A DNA stretch of 64,000 nucleotides from Paenirhizobium cremeum (GTDB taxonomy: Bacteria; Pseudomonadota; Alphaproteobacteria; Rhizobiales; Rhizobiaceae): positions 1 through 64,000 of the forward strand of contig NZ_JAGGCS010000020.1 of the NCBI RefSeq assembly GCF_022884085.1. The letters are read 5' to 3'. Within the stretch, counting starts at the first letter, position 1; each line of letters starts with the position of its first letter. This document shows positions 8,607 through 16,338 of the stretch, piece by piece. The translations under genes and the position numbers were made by a program. Below the pieces are notes generated by a model. The model was not told the DNA's origin. It searched no databases and was given only the letters and a program-made list of their open reading frames with translations.

Positions 8607-9329
8607 ATGCTTGAACCCACTCCCACGGACGACACCGCCGAAGCGCCACGCTCCCGCGGTTCCGGCACGCAGACCGTATATGCGACCCTGCGCCAGGAAA
8701 TCCTGGCCATGACCCTGCCGCCGGGAAGCCCGCTCGACGAAGTCCGGCTTTCCGACCGCTTCGGCATGTCGCGCACGCCCATCCGCGAAGCCCTGTTGCG
8801 GCTTGCTTCCGACGGCCTCGTGACGACACTGCCGAACCGCAACACCATCGTCGCGACCATCGATTTCGCCACGCTGCCGACCTATTTCGACGCGCTGTCC
8901 CTGATGTACCGCGTGACGACCCGCGCAGCGGCCGCTCGCAAGAACCCGGCGATCATGGCAACCGTCCGCAAGCGCCAGAACGAATTCGAGGCCGCCGTGA
9001 GGGCACAGGACGCCTATGCGATGATCGAGGCGAACCGCGAATTCCACGTCGCCATCGCCGAACTGGGAGGCAACCCCTATTACACGACCTTCTTCGGCCG
9101 TCTGCTGGATGAAGGCCGACGTATTCTGAGGCTTTATTACTCGACCTTCGACGACCGCCTGCCACTGCAATATGTGCAGGAACACGAGGACATGATCGCC
9201 GCCATCGAGGCCGGAGACGTCGAGCATGCCGATCGTCTGGCCATCGCCCATGCGGAACAGATCGTGCGTCAGATCCAGGAATACATCGCGCGCGACATGA
9301 ACAGCGCCCTGTCGATCAACAATCTCTGA
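8607..9329 (+). CDS. GntR-family transcriptional regulator (FCD/FadR subfamily)
   Basis: 240 residues from ATG 8607. The N-terminal winged helix (about 20-90) has the GntR signature: VYATLRQEILAMTLPPGSPL, then LSDRFGMSRTPIREALLRLASDGLV. The C-terminal all-helical FCD domain (about 100-235) shows EFHVAIAELGGNPYY and two later His residues (HEDMIAAIEAGD, IAHAEQ), the usual metal/ligand-site positions. The other in-frame ATG, at 8565, sits within the putative operator and lacks a ribosome binding site; 8607 has only a weak one. It probably autoregulates and controls the downstream amino-acid genes (inference from the shared paired operator). The effector is likely an organic or amino acid of the pathway. 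Confidence 0.88.
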   Translation: MLEPTPTDDTAEAPRSRGSGTQTVYATLRQEILAMTLPPGSPLDEVRLSDRFGMSRTPIREALLRLASDGLVTTLPNRNTIVATIDFATLPTYFDALSLMYRVTTRAAAARKNPAIMATVRKRQNEFEAAVRAQDAYAMIEANREFHVAIAELGGNPYYTTFFGRLLDEGRRILRLYYSTFDDRLPLQYVQEHEDMIAAIEAGDVEHADRLAIAHAEQIVRQIQEYIARDMNSALSINNL

Positions 9330-9358
9330 CACCCTCCCCCGCCGCCGATCGGATCAAC

Positions 9359-10633
9359 ATGTCCAGCGAGAACTCTTCCATGCCTGCTCAAAAGAAAGCC
9401 GATGTCGTCGTCATCGGCGCCGGAATCGTTGGCGCCATGTCGGCCTACCATCTTCAACAGCAGGGCCGGAGCGTCCTGCTCCTCGACCGCACCGGACCTG
9501 CGGCGGGAGCAAGCGCGGGAAACGCCGGTATTCTCGCCTATCCGGAGATCATCCCGATCCCCTCGCCCGGCATCATGTTCAAGGCTCCGAAGTGGCTCCT
9601 CGACCCGCTCGGGCCGCTCAGCATCCGGCCGGCCTATGCATTGAAGATCGCCCCCTGGCTCTGGCATTTCTGGCGCGCCAGTTCCCGCAAGGCTTTCGAA
9701 CAGGGCATTGCGGCCCAGACCGCAATGATGGAACTCGCCGCCACCGAAATGGCGCGCATCAGGGCCATTCCCGGGCTTTCGTCCTTCATCGACAATACCG
9801 GTACGCTCGATCTCTATGACAGCGAGGCGAGTTTCAACGCCGCCGCGCACGACTGGCTGGTGAAGGAAAAGGCCGGCTTCGAATTCAAGCGGGTCGGCCG
9901 CGCGGAAATCGAGGAACTGCAGCCGGGACTGGCTCCCCAGTTCCGTCACGCCATGTATTCGGTCTCCGGCCTCCAGGTCAACGATCCCAAGGAGTTCACG
10001 CGGGCAGTCTGCGCCGAGGCGGAAGCGGTCGGCGCAGTTTTGAAAACGGCCGAAGTCGTCGATATCGCCGCGACTGGAGAGGGCGCCGTCGTAACGCTTG
10101 CAAACGGCGAGCGTTTGGATGCCGGCACAATCGTACTTGCCGGCGGCGCATGGTCCAGGAAACTCGCGGCGCGTCTGGGCGACAAGGTGCCGCTTGAAAC
10201 CGAACGCGGGTACAACACCACCTTGCCCGCCCAGTCCTTCGCCCTGAAGCGGCAGCTTTATTTCAACGATCACGCCTTCGTCGTGACGCCGCTCGCCAAT
10301 GGCATCCGTGTCGGCGGTGCCGTGGAACTCGGCGGCCTCGACCTGCCTCCGAATTACGCCCGCTCCAAGAACCTGCTGGCCAAGGCCGCCCGCTTCCTGC
10401 CTGAACTCGACACGCGCGGCGGCACGGAATGGATGGGCTTCCGTCCGTCGCTGCCCGATTGCCTTCCGGTGATCGGTTATTCGACGGCCAGCCGTTCGGT
10501 CATCTACGCCTTTGGCCATGGCCATCTGGGGCTGACGCAATCGGCAGCCACCGGCAAACTCGTCTCCGATCTCGCCGCCGGACGGGCGACCGGCATATCG
10601 CTCGCCGCTTTCCGTCCGGACCGCTTCCGCTGA
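9359..10633 (+). CDS. FAD-dependent D-amino-acid/D-hydroxyproline dehydrogenase (DadA-like)
   Basis: 424 residues. The N-terminal dinucleotide-binding motif is VVVIGAGIVGAMSAYHL, followed by GPAAGASAGNAGIL, typical of DadA/DAO-fold dehydrogenases. The C-terminal GHGHLGLTQS motif (near residue 380) is the usual FAD-binding end of the family. These enzymes oxidise D-amino acids or D-hydroxyproline at the membrane and pass electrons to the respiratory chain. With a DapA-family deaminase and a pyrroline-2-carboxylate-type reductase nearby, D-hydroxyproline or D-proline is a plausible substrate (inference). It starts 29 bp after gntR; MPAQKK at 9380 is an alternative start. Confidence 0.82.
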   Translation: MSSENSSMPAQKKADVVVIGAGIVGAMSAYHLQQQGRSVLLLDRTGPAAGASAGNAGILAYPEIIPIPSPGIMFKAPKWLLDPLGPLSIRPAYALKIAPWLWHFWRASSRKAFEQGIAAQTAMMELAATEMARIRAIPGLSSFIDNTGTLDLYDSEASFNAAAHDWLVKEKAGFEFKRVGRAEIEELQPGLAPQFRHAMYSVSGLQVNDPKEFTRAVCAEAEAVGAVLKTAEVVDIAATGEGAVVTLANGERLDAGTIVLAGGAWSRKLAARLGDKVPLETERGYNTTLPAQSFALKRQLYFNDHAFVVTPLANGIRVGGAVELGGLDLPPNYARSKNLLAKAARFLPELDTRGGTEWMGFRPSLPDCLPVIGYSTASRSVIYAFGHGHLGLTQSAATGKLVSDLAAGRATGISLAAFRPDRFR

Positions 10634-10722
10634 GGCATCGCCTTCCGGCGCGCTGCCTTGCGGTCCGACCGGCCCGGTCCCGCTTGTCCCGGCATCGCCA
10701 CCATGCTGCAAAGGAATACAAG

Positions 10723-11865
10723 ATGACGTCGATCACCCCCACGCTCAGGATTTCCGACGAGGAAAGGCAGGCAAGGCTCATCCGCCTCCGGTCGGCCATC
10801 GAAGAGGCCGGTCTCGGCGGCATGCTGCTCGGCCCGACCGAAAGCCTGCGTTATTTCACCGGCCTCGTCTGGCATGCAAGCGAGCGTCTTCTCGGCGCGC
10901 TGGTGACGCCGAAGGGGCTCTACTACATCGTCCCGGGCTTCGAGCAGAGCCGGGTGGAAAGCCTGCCGCACCTGCCGGGCGAAATCTGCGTCTGGCAGGA
11001 AGAGGAAAGCAGCGCGGCTCTCGTCGCCTCCCTGCTCGGCGCCGGCGAAACCCTTGCCGTGGACGATGCCGTCGCGCTTTTCGTCTATCATGCGCTCGCC
11101 CGCACCCTCGGTGCCGGCCGGCTGGTCGATGGCGGCCCGATGATCCGTAGCCAGCGCCTTCGAAAGTCGCCCGCCGAAATCGCGATCATCCAGTACGCGA
11201 TGAACCTCACCCTCGACGTGCACAAGCGCGCCCACAGCATCCTGAAACCGGGCATTCGCGCTTCCGAAGTCGTCCGCTTCATCGATGACGAACATCGCGC
11301 GCGCGGCGCAGAGGGCGGCTCCACCTTCTGCATCGTCTCCTTCGGCCAAGCGACCTCCCTGCCGCACGGCGCCGATGGCGATCAGGTGTTGAAATCGGGC
11401 GACGTCGTTCTGGTCGATACCGGCTGCCGCATCGACGGCTATCATTCCGATCTCACCCGCACCTACATGCTCGATGAGCCGACGGAGGAATTCACCCGGA
11501 TCTGGACGATGGAACGGGAGGCGCAGCAGGCGGTCTTCGATGCCGCAAAGATCGGCGCGCCCTGCGAGAGCCTGGATGACGCGGCACGCGCGGTCCTCAC
11601 CCGCCACGGCCTCGGGCCAGACTATCGCCTGCCCGGACTGCCGCATCGCGCAGGTCACGGCCTCGGCCTCGAAATCCACGAGGAGCCCTTCATCGTGCGC
11701 GGCAACCGTACCCTTCTCGCCGAAGGCATGTGCTTTTCCAACGAGCCGATGATCGTCGTTCCCGACAGGTTCGGCGTGCGGCTGGAAGATCACATCCACA
11801 TGACCGCCTCCGGGCCAGAATGGTTCACCCTCCCGGCCAGGGGGCCGGCCGAGCCCTTTGCCTGA
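10723..11865 (+). CDS. M24-family metallopeptidase (Xaa-Pro dipeptidase/aminopeptidase type)
   Basis: 380 residues. It has an N-terminal creatinase-like domain (about 1-145) and a pita-bread catalytic domain in which all five metal ligands can be read: Asp in VDTGCRIDG, Asp in HSDLTRTY, His in RAGHGLGLEIHEEP, Glu in FSNEPM and Glu in RLEDHI. It should cleave the bond before proline or hydroxyproline in short peptides. AAGGAA lies about seven bases before the ATG at 10723. Its place between a D-hydroxyproline-type dehydrogenase and a DapA-type deaminase suggests that it feeds imino acids from dipeptides into the same pathway (inference). Confidence 0.86.
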   Translation: MTSITPTLRISDEERQARLIRLRSAIEEAGLGGMLLGPTESLRYFTGLVWHASERLLGALVTPKGLYYIVPGFEQSRVESLPHLPGEICVWQEEESSAALVASLLGAGETLAVDDAVALFVYHALARTLGAGRLVDGGPMIRSQRLRKSPAEIAIIQYAMNLTLDVHKRAHSILKPGIRASEVVRFIDDEHRARGAEGGSTFCIVSFGQATSLPHGADGDQVLKSGDVVLVDTGCRIDGYHSDLTRTYMLDEPTEEFTRIWTMEREAQQAVFDAAKIGAPCESLDDAARAVLTRHGLGPDYRLPGLPHRAGHGLGLEIHEEPFIVRGNRTLLAEGMCFSNEPMIVVPDRFGVRLEDHIHMTASGPEWFTLPARGPAEPFA

Positions 11866-11949
11866 CGGCGGCAAAGGCCTGTGCCTCCGGCTCCTTTGAA
11901 CCCCGCATCCAGGACCCTTGAAAGAGATGCAGCCACACCTCTTGTCTTC

Positions 11950-11968
11950 TGTCGACAAATTGTATACT
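11950..11968 (+). promoter_or_regulatory. Paired GntR-family operator upstream of the dapA-like gene
   Basis: TGTCGACA (11950-11957) and TGTATACT (11961-11968) fit the yGTM-KAC consensus, again 11 bp apart, matching the pair before gntR. Both pairs also share TGTC(G/T)ACAAATT. The perfect palindrome CTGATATATCAG (11967-11978) follows at once and may include a -10 region. This suggests an internal regulated promoter within the operon. Confidence 0.6.
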
Positions 11969-11998
11969 GATATATCAGACAAACCCAAGGAGTTTCCA

Positions 11999-12901
11999 AT
12001 GACCACTGGCTGGCGCGGCGTCATCCCTGCCGTAACGACCCAATTCAACGAAGATCTCTCGATCGATTTCGAGAGCACCCGTCGCGTGCAGGACGCGCTC
12101 GTCAATGACGGCGTGCACGGCCTGATCGTCATGGGCACCTGCGGCGAGAACAACTCGCTCGATCCGGAAGAAAAGCGCGCCATCCTGAAGGGTGCCGTCG
12201 AAGTGGTGAACGGCCGCGTGCCGGTTATCACAGGCGTTTCGGAATTCGACACCCGTCGCGCCGTCGCCTATGCGCAGGACGCGGAAAAGATCGGTGCCAC
12301 CGGCCTCATGGTCCTGCCGGCCATGGTCTATGTACCGAAGCCGGAAGAGCTGGTCGCCCATTTCAAGGCCGTCGCCGCAGCCACCTCGCTGCCGATCATG
12401 CTCTACAACAACCCGCCGGCCTATCGCGTCAACATCGGCATCGAAGTGCTGAAGCAGCTTGAAGACGTTCCGAACATCAAGGCCGTCAAGGAAAGTGCGC
12501 CCGACACCCGCCGCTTCACCGACCTCCTGAACGCCTTTGGCGATCGCTTCGACATCTTCGCCGGCCTCGACGACGTGGCGCTCGAAGGCATGATGCTCGG
12601 CGCCAAGGGCTGGGTCTCCGGCCTCACCAGCGCCTTCCCGCAGGAATCCGTTGCCCTCGTCGCCGCTATCGACCGTGGCGATTGGGAAGAGGCCCGCCGC
12701 ATCTATCGCTGGTTCATGCCGCTTCTGCATCTCGACGCCGAGCACGACCTCGTCCAGACGATCAAGCTCGCCGAACAGATCATGGGCCGCGGTTCCGAGC
12801 GCGTTCGCATGCCGCGCATGATCCTGCAGGGCGCCCGCCGCGCCGAAATCACCGCAATGGTCGAAAAGGCCGCAGCGACCCGCCCGACCAGGAAGGTCTG
12901 A
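11999..12901 (+). CDS. DapA-family lyase/deaminase (pyrroline-4-hydroxy-2-carboxylate deaminase-like)
   Basis: 300 residues, a full-length class I aldolase TIM barrel. The active-site signatures are intact: GTCGE (in IVMGTCGENNSL), catalytic Tyr in IMLYNNPP, and Schiff-base Lys in IKAVKESA. AAGGAG sits six bases before the ATG at 11999. The family includes dihydrodipicolinate synthase, sugar-acid dehydratases and LhpC, which deaminates pyrroline-4-hydroxy-2-carboxylate in hydroxyproline breakdown. The dehydrogenase, prolidase and reductase neighbours make the LhpC role the most economical reading, but substrate cannot be told from sequence alone. A terminator-like hairpin follows. Confidence 0.8.
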   Translation: MTTGWRGVIPAVTTQFNEDLSIDFESTRRVQDALVNDGVHGLIVMGTCGENNSLDPEEKRAILKGAVEVVNGRVPVITGVSEFDTRRAVAYAQDAEKIGATGLMVLPAMVYVPKPEELVAHFKAVAAATSLPIMLYNNPPAYRVNIGIEVLKQLEDVPNIKAVKESAPDTRRFTDLLNAFGDRFDIFAGLDDVALEGMMLGAKGWVSGLTSAFPQESVALVAAIDRGDWEEARRIYRWFMPLLHLDAEHDLVQTIKLAEQIMGRGSERVRMPRMILQGARRAEITAMVEKAAATRPTRKV

Positions 12902-12927
12902 GGCAGGGAACCGACAACACCGTTAAG

Positions 12928-12969
12928 GGGCCGCCGTGTGTTTTGCACCGGCGGCCCGTTCTCGTTTTC
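12928..12969 (+). terminator. Rho-independent-like terminator after the dapA-like gene
   Basis: A perfect 9-bp inverted repeat, GGGCCGCCG (12928-12936) and CGGCGGCCC (12949-12957), is followed by a T-rich stretch GTTCTCGTTTTC. It lies 27 bp after the stop codon and could attenuate transcription into the reductase gene. Confidence 0.7.
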
Positions 12970-13043
12970 ACCATCGCCCGACATCGGGCCAATCCGCCCC
13001 GGTCATGGGGCAAAGCACAGACTGACCGACAGGAATGCCAGCA

Positions 13044-14072
13044 ATGTCCGCAGATATCGAATATATTCCCGTTGAAGACGCAATGAAGCTCGCGACCGGG
13101 ATTCTTCTCGGTCTTGGCCTCTCCGCCGGTCATGCCGAGGCGAACGCCAGATCGGTGGTCACAGCCCAGCGGGACGAATGTTATTCACACGGCCTCTGGC
13201 GCCTGCTCGGCTTCGTTTCGACCATCCGCAAAGGAAAGGTCAATCCGGATGCCACACCGGCAGTGGACGCCTCCGCCCCCGGCATCGTCAAGGTCGACGC
13301 CCGCTACGGCTTTTCCCTGCTCGCCTTTCGCGAAGGCCTGCCGCATCTTATCGAAAAGGCGGGCAAGCTCGGCATCGCCGCCATGGCCATCAACAACTGC
13401 TATCACTTCTCCGCGCTCTGGCCGGAGGTGGAGGACATCGCCAGCGCCGGGCTGGTGTCGCTGGCCATGACCCCGAGCCATAGCTGGGTCGCCCCCGCAG
13501 GCGGCAGAAAGCCGGTCTTCGGCACCAATCCGCTTGCCTTCGGCTGGCCGCGCCCGGCCGGCAATCCTTTCGTGTTCGATTTCGCCACCAGTGCTGCAGC
13601 CCGCGGCGAGATCGAACTGCACCGTCGCGCCGGCAAGACCATTCCGCGTGGCTGGGGCATCGACGGCGAGGGCAAGGACACCACCGACCCGGCTGACGTC
13701 CTGAAAGGTGCCATGCTCACCTTCGGCGGCCACAAGGGCTCCGCCCTCTCGGCCATGATCGAACTGATGGCGGGGCCGCTGATCGCCGATATGACCAGTG
13801 CTGAATCCATGGCCTTCGACGATGGCGCCGGCGTCACGCCATGCCATGGCGAGCTGATTATCGCCCTCGACCCGAAAATGTTCCTCGGCGGAGCAATGAA
13901 CGAGCAGATGCAGCGGGCGGAAAAGATGTTCGACGCCATCACCGGCCAGGGCGCCCGACTGCCGTCCCAGCGCCGCTACGAGGCGCGCGCCCGCAACAAC
14001 GGCCTCGGCGTTCCCGTGCAAAAAAGCCTGCTCACCGAACTGCGGGAAACGCTGGCTTCGCTACGCCCGTAA
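13044..14072 (+). CDS. Ldh/MDH-type-2 family reductase (pyrroline-2-carboxylate/piperideine-2-carboxylate reductase-like)
   Basis: 342 residues of the non-Rossmann malate/lactate dehydrogenase family. Visible markers are the catalytic His in CYSHGLWR, PSHSWVAPAGG and PVFGTNPLAFG at the NAD(P)H site, and GGHKGSALS near the C-terminus. Members include DpkA/LhpI-type reductases, which convert pyrroline-2-carboxylate to L-proline. In this operon that would regenerate proline from D-proline or dehydrated hydroxyproline (inference). ATG at 13044 is nine bases from AGGA; 13035 is too close to that site. It ends the amino-acid operon, separated from the dapA-like gene by the hairpin at 12928. Confidence 0.8.
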   Translation: MSADIEYIPVEDAMKLATGILLGLGLSAGHAEANARSVVTAQRDECYSHGLWRLLGFVSTIRKGKVNPDATPAVDASAPGIVKVDARYGFSLLAFREGLPHLIEKAGKLGIAAMAINNCYHFSALWPEVEDIASAGLVSLAMTPSHSWVAPAGGRKPVFGTNPLAFGWPRPAGNPFVFDFATSAAARGEIELHRRAGKTIPRGWGIDGEGKDTTDPADVLKGAMLTFGGHKGSALSAMIELMAGPLIADMTSAESMAFDDGAGVTPCHGELIIALDPKMFLGGAMNEQMQRAEKMFDAITGQGARLPSQRRYEARARNNGLGVPVQKSLLTELRETLASLRP

Positions 14073-14382
14073 CGATCTCCGGCCACGCCTCCGAGGACGG
14101 CGGCACCGCTCAGGTGCCACCTCCCTTTGCACCGTCATGCCGATTTGCCACTGTGTCCCCTCGCGAATGTCGAGATGATCGGCAACCGATCCGGAGACGG
14201 GCCTGCCGACGGCAAATGAAACCTGACCAATGTGCTTAGCCACGGTCCCGAGCATACCCATTCCGTTGGAACCGGGGCGTAACCAGCCGCACGATCCTAA
14301 GCCGGATGTCCGTTTTGAAACCCCGTGGAAGAATGCTTAGGCTTGACGGTCTGGGATGGTCGGGACGGCAACGGAGGGGGTT
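14073..14382. promoter_or_regulatory. Intergenic region before the DegT aminotransferase gene
   Basis: 310 bp with no credible gene. Three CTTAG/CTAAG-core elements occur: GCTTAG (14234-14239), CCTAAGC (14296-14302) and its inverted copy GCTTAGG (14335-14341). Related elements precede the polymerase gene at 31861 and lie in the 38381-38712 region, so they could be sites for a locus-specific regulator. GGAGGGGG at 14373-14380 is the ribosome binding site of the next gene. Confidence 0.4.
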
Positions 14383-15573
14383 ATGGCACGTGTTGGCTTG
14401 CGGGAATGGCTGGCGATCGCACCGGTCATCGCTTCCGGACGCCTCTCCCGTTACGGCAACGGCGATGGCGGCCCTCTGACACGCTTCGAAACGGCCTTTT
14501 CCGAAAGCTTCGGCGTCAGACATGTGCTGACGACGAGCAGCGGAACCGGCGCGCTGATCGCTGCACTCGTTGCCGCCGGCATCGGTCCGGGCGACGAGGT
14601 GCTGGTACCGGCCTATACCTGGATCGCCACCGCCGCCGCCGCCCTTGCCGTCGGCGCGGTGCCCGTTCTTGTCGAGATCGACCAGACGCTCACCATCGAC
14701 CCCTCCGATATCCTGCGCAAGATCACGCCCAACACACGCGCCATCATCCCGGTTCACATGGCCAACATGGTCTGCGACATGGACAGCATCATGCGCATTG
14801 CCCGCGAACACGGCCTTCTGGTGATCGAGGATGCCTGCCAGGCGGTCGGCCTCAGCTACAAGGGCAGGCGCGCCGGCACCATCGGCGATATCGGCGCCTT
14901 CAGCTTCAACCAGTTCAAGAACATCAGCATTGGCGAAGGCGGCGCGATCGTCACCAATGACGACCACTTCTTCGCCCGTGCCCGCATGTATCACGACATC
15001 GGCTCGGTCTTTCGCGGCCATCTCGACAACGCCAACGAACCGCTCCTTCCGGGCATCAACCTCAAGGCCAGCCAGATCCAGGGCGCCATGCTCAATGTCC
15101 AGCTCAAGAAACTCGACCCAATGGTGCGTCGGATGCGCAGGCGTTACGATGCCCTGTCCCGGATATTGGAAGAAGGCGGCGAACTGCATGTCGGCCCGCA
15201 TAACGACCGGCCCAATGCCGCCGGCCTGCACGTCATCTTCGACAGCGAAGATCAGGCGAAAGCCTTCGCCGCCCGCAACAAGCGCGGCGTCTACCGCCTG
15301 CACGACTCCAGCCGCCACGTCTACACCTTCTGGCAACCGATCCTCGAACAACGGCCCGTCCACCCCAGGATGAACCCGTTTGCCTGGGCGGAAAGAAAGA
15401 TCGACTATTCGCCGAACGCCTGCCCCCGCTCCCTCGATATCCTGAAGCGCACCTGCCGCATCGGTCTTGGGGAGAATTATCCTCTCCCGCTCATGCAGTA
15501 TTTCGCCCGCAAGATGGCACGCCAGAGTGCGGCGCCGGACCGCAACCTTGTCGCCTCACCGGGAATTTCGTGA
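14383..15573 (+). CDS. DegT/DnrJ/EryC1/StrS-family PLP aminotransferase
   Basis: 396 residues. The PLP fold signatures are TSSGTGALIAAL, VLVPAYTWIATAAA, IEDACQAVG and the Schiff-base Lys in FNQFKNISIGEGGAIV, so it should be active. Enzymes of this family mostly aminate keto-sugars for polysaccharides or antibiotic sugars, and a few act on other ketones. The start at 14383 has GGAGG five bases upstream. The stop is followed after one base by the PPTase start, so both are co-translated. Two uses are possible: an amino sugar for the polysaccharide locus to the right, or an amino building block for the PKS/NRPS. The sequence does not decide. Confidence 0.88.
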   Translation: MARVGLREWLAIAPVIASGRLSRYGNGDGGPLTRFETAFSESFGVRHVLTTSSGTGALIAALVAAGIGPGDEVLVPAYTWIATAAAALAVGAVPVLVEIDQTLTIDPSDILRKITPNTRAIIPVHMANMVCDMDSIMRIAREHGLLVIEDACQAVGLSYKGRRAGTIGDIGAFSFNQFKNISIGEGGAIVTNDDHFFARARMYHDIGSVFRGHLDNANEPLLPGINLKASQIQGAMLNVQLKKLDPMVRRMRRRYDALSRILEEGGELHVGPHNDRPNAAGLHVIFDSEDQAKAFAARNKRGVYRLHDSSRHVYTFWQPILEQRPVHPRMNPFAWAERKIDYSPNACPRSLDILKRTCRIGLGENYPLPLMQYFARKMARQSAAPDRNLVASPGIS

Positions 15574-15574
15574 C

Positions 15575-16297
15575 ATGTCCGCACAGACAGCATCGCCTGA
15601 ACCCGACCCGAACCTCGCGACGGTCGATATCTGGAGCTGGTCGCTCGACCAGCCGGAAGACAAGATCGACCAGCTCACGGCTCTTCTCTCGACGGACGAG
15701 GCTATGCGTGCCGCCCGTTTCGTGAAGGAGCAAGACGCCATGCGCTACGTCGCCGGCAGGGGGCGGCTGCGCCTTATCCTCGGGGAATATCTCGGCATCG
15801 CACCGCAGCGCCTGACCTTTGCGTATAACGACTTCGGCAAACCCTATCTCACCTCGGCCGGCCGTGGAGACCTGCACTTCAATCTCAGCCACAGCGCCGA
15901 CCGCGCGGTGCTGGCGATCTCGGACCGCTTCCCGCTCGGCATCGACATCGAGCAGGCAAAGCCGATGAAGGAAGACATTGCCGGGCATTTCTTCTCGCCG
16001 AAGGAATGTGCGATCCTGCGCGCCATGCCGGCCCACCTTTACCTGCCGGCCTTCTATCGTTGCTGGACACGCAAGGAGGCCTTCGTGAAGGCCCATGGCG
16101 CCGGCCTGTCGCTGGCCCTCGATGCCTTTGACGTACCCCTCGGAAACGAGCCGACACTCCGGCTGGAACGCCTCGACGATACGATCGGTGCGCCCGATGA
16201 CTGGAGCCTGCTCGATCTCGATGTCCCCGAAGGTTTCTTCGGAGCACTCGCGGCCCTGACCGCTGGCACACCCGTCGGACTGCGCTACCGGTCGTGA
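15575..16297 (+). CDS. 4'-phosphopantetheinyl transferase, Sfp type
   Basis: 240 residues, the normal length for Sfp/EntD-type enzymes. Core motifs are FNLSHSADRAVLAI, the Mg-binding GIDIE, and FYRCWTRKEAFVKAHGAGL with the WxxKEA signature. It transfers phosphopantetheine from CoA to the Ser of carrier domains; the ACP and three PCPs encoded in the convergent operon are the obvious targets. It starts one base after the stop of the DegT gene (TGACATG) and ends 41 bp from the convergent beta-propeller gene. Its presence suggests a self-contained biosynthetic cluster. Confidence 0.9.
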   Translation: MSAQTASPEPDPNLATVDIWSWSLDQPEDKIDQLTALLSTDEAMRAARFVKEQDAMRYVAGRGRLRLILGEYLGIAPQRLTFAYNDFGKPYLTSAGRGDLHFNLSHSADRAVLAISDRFPLGIDIEQAKPMKEDIAGHFFSPKECAILRAMPAHLYLPAFYRCWTRKEAFVKAHGAGLSLALDAFDVPLGNEPTLRLERLDDTIGAPDDWSLLDLDVPEGFFGALAALTAGTPVGLRYRS

Positions 16298-16338
16298 ACC
16301 GACAAGCCCAACGCAGGCAACCTCGACAAAAGATACGG

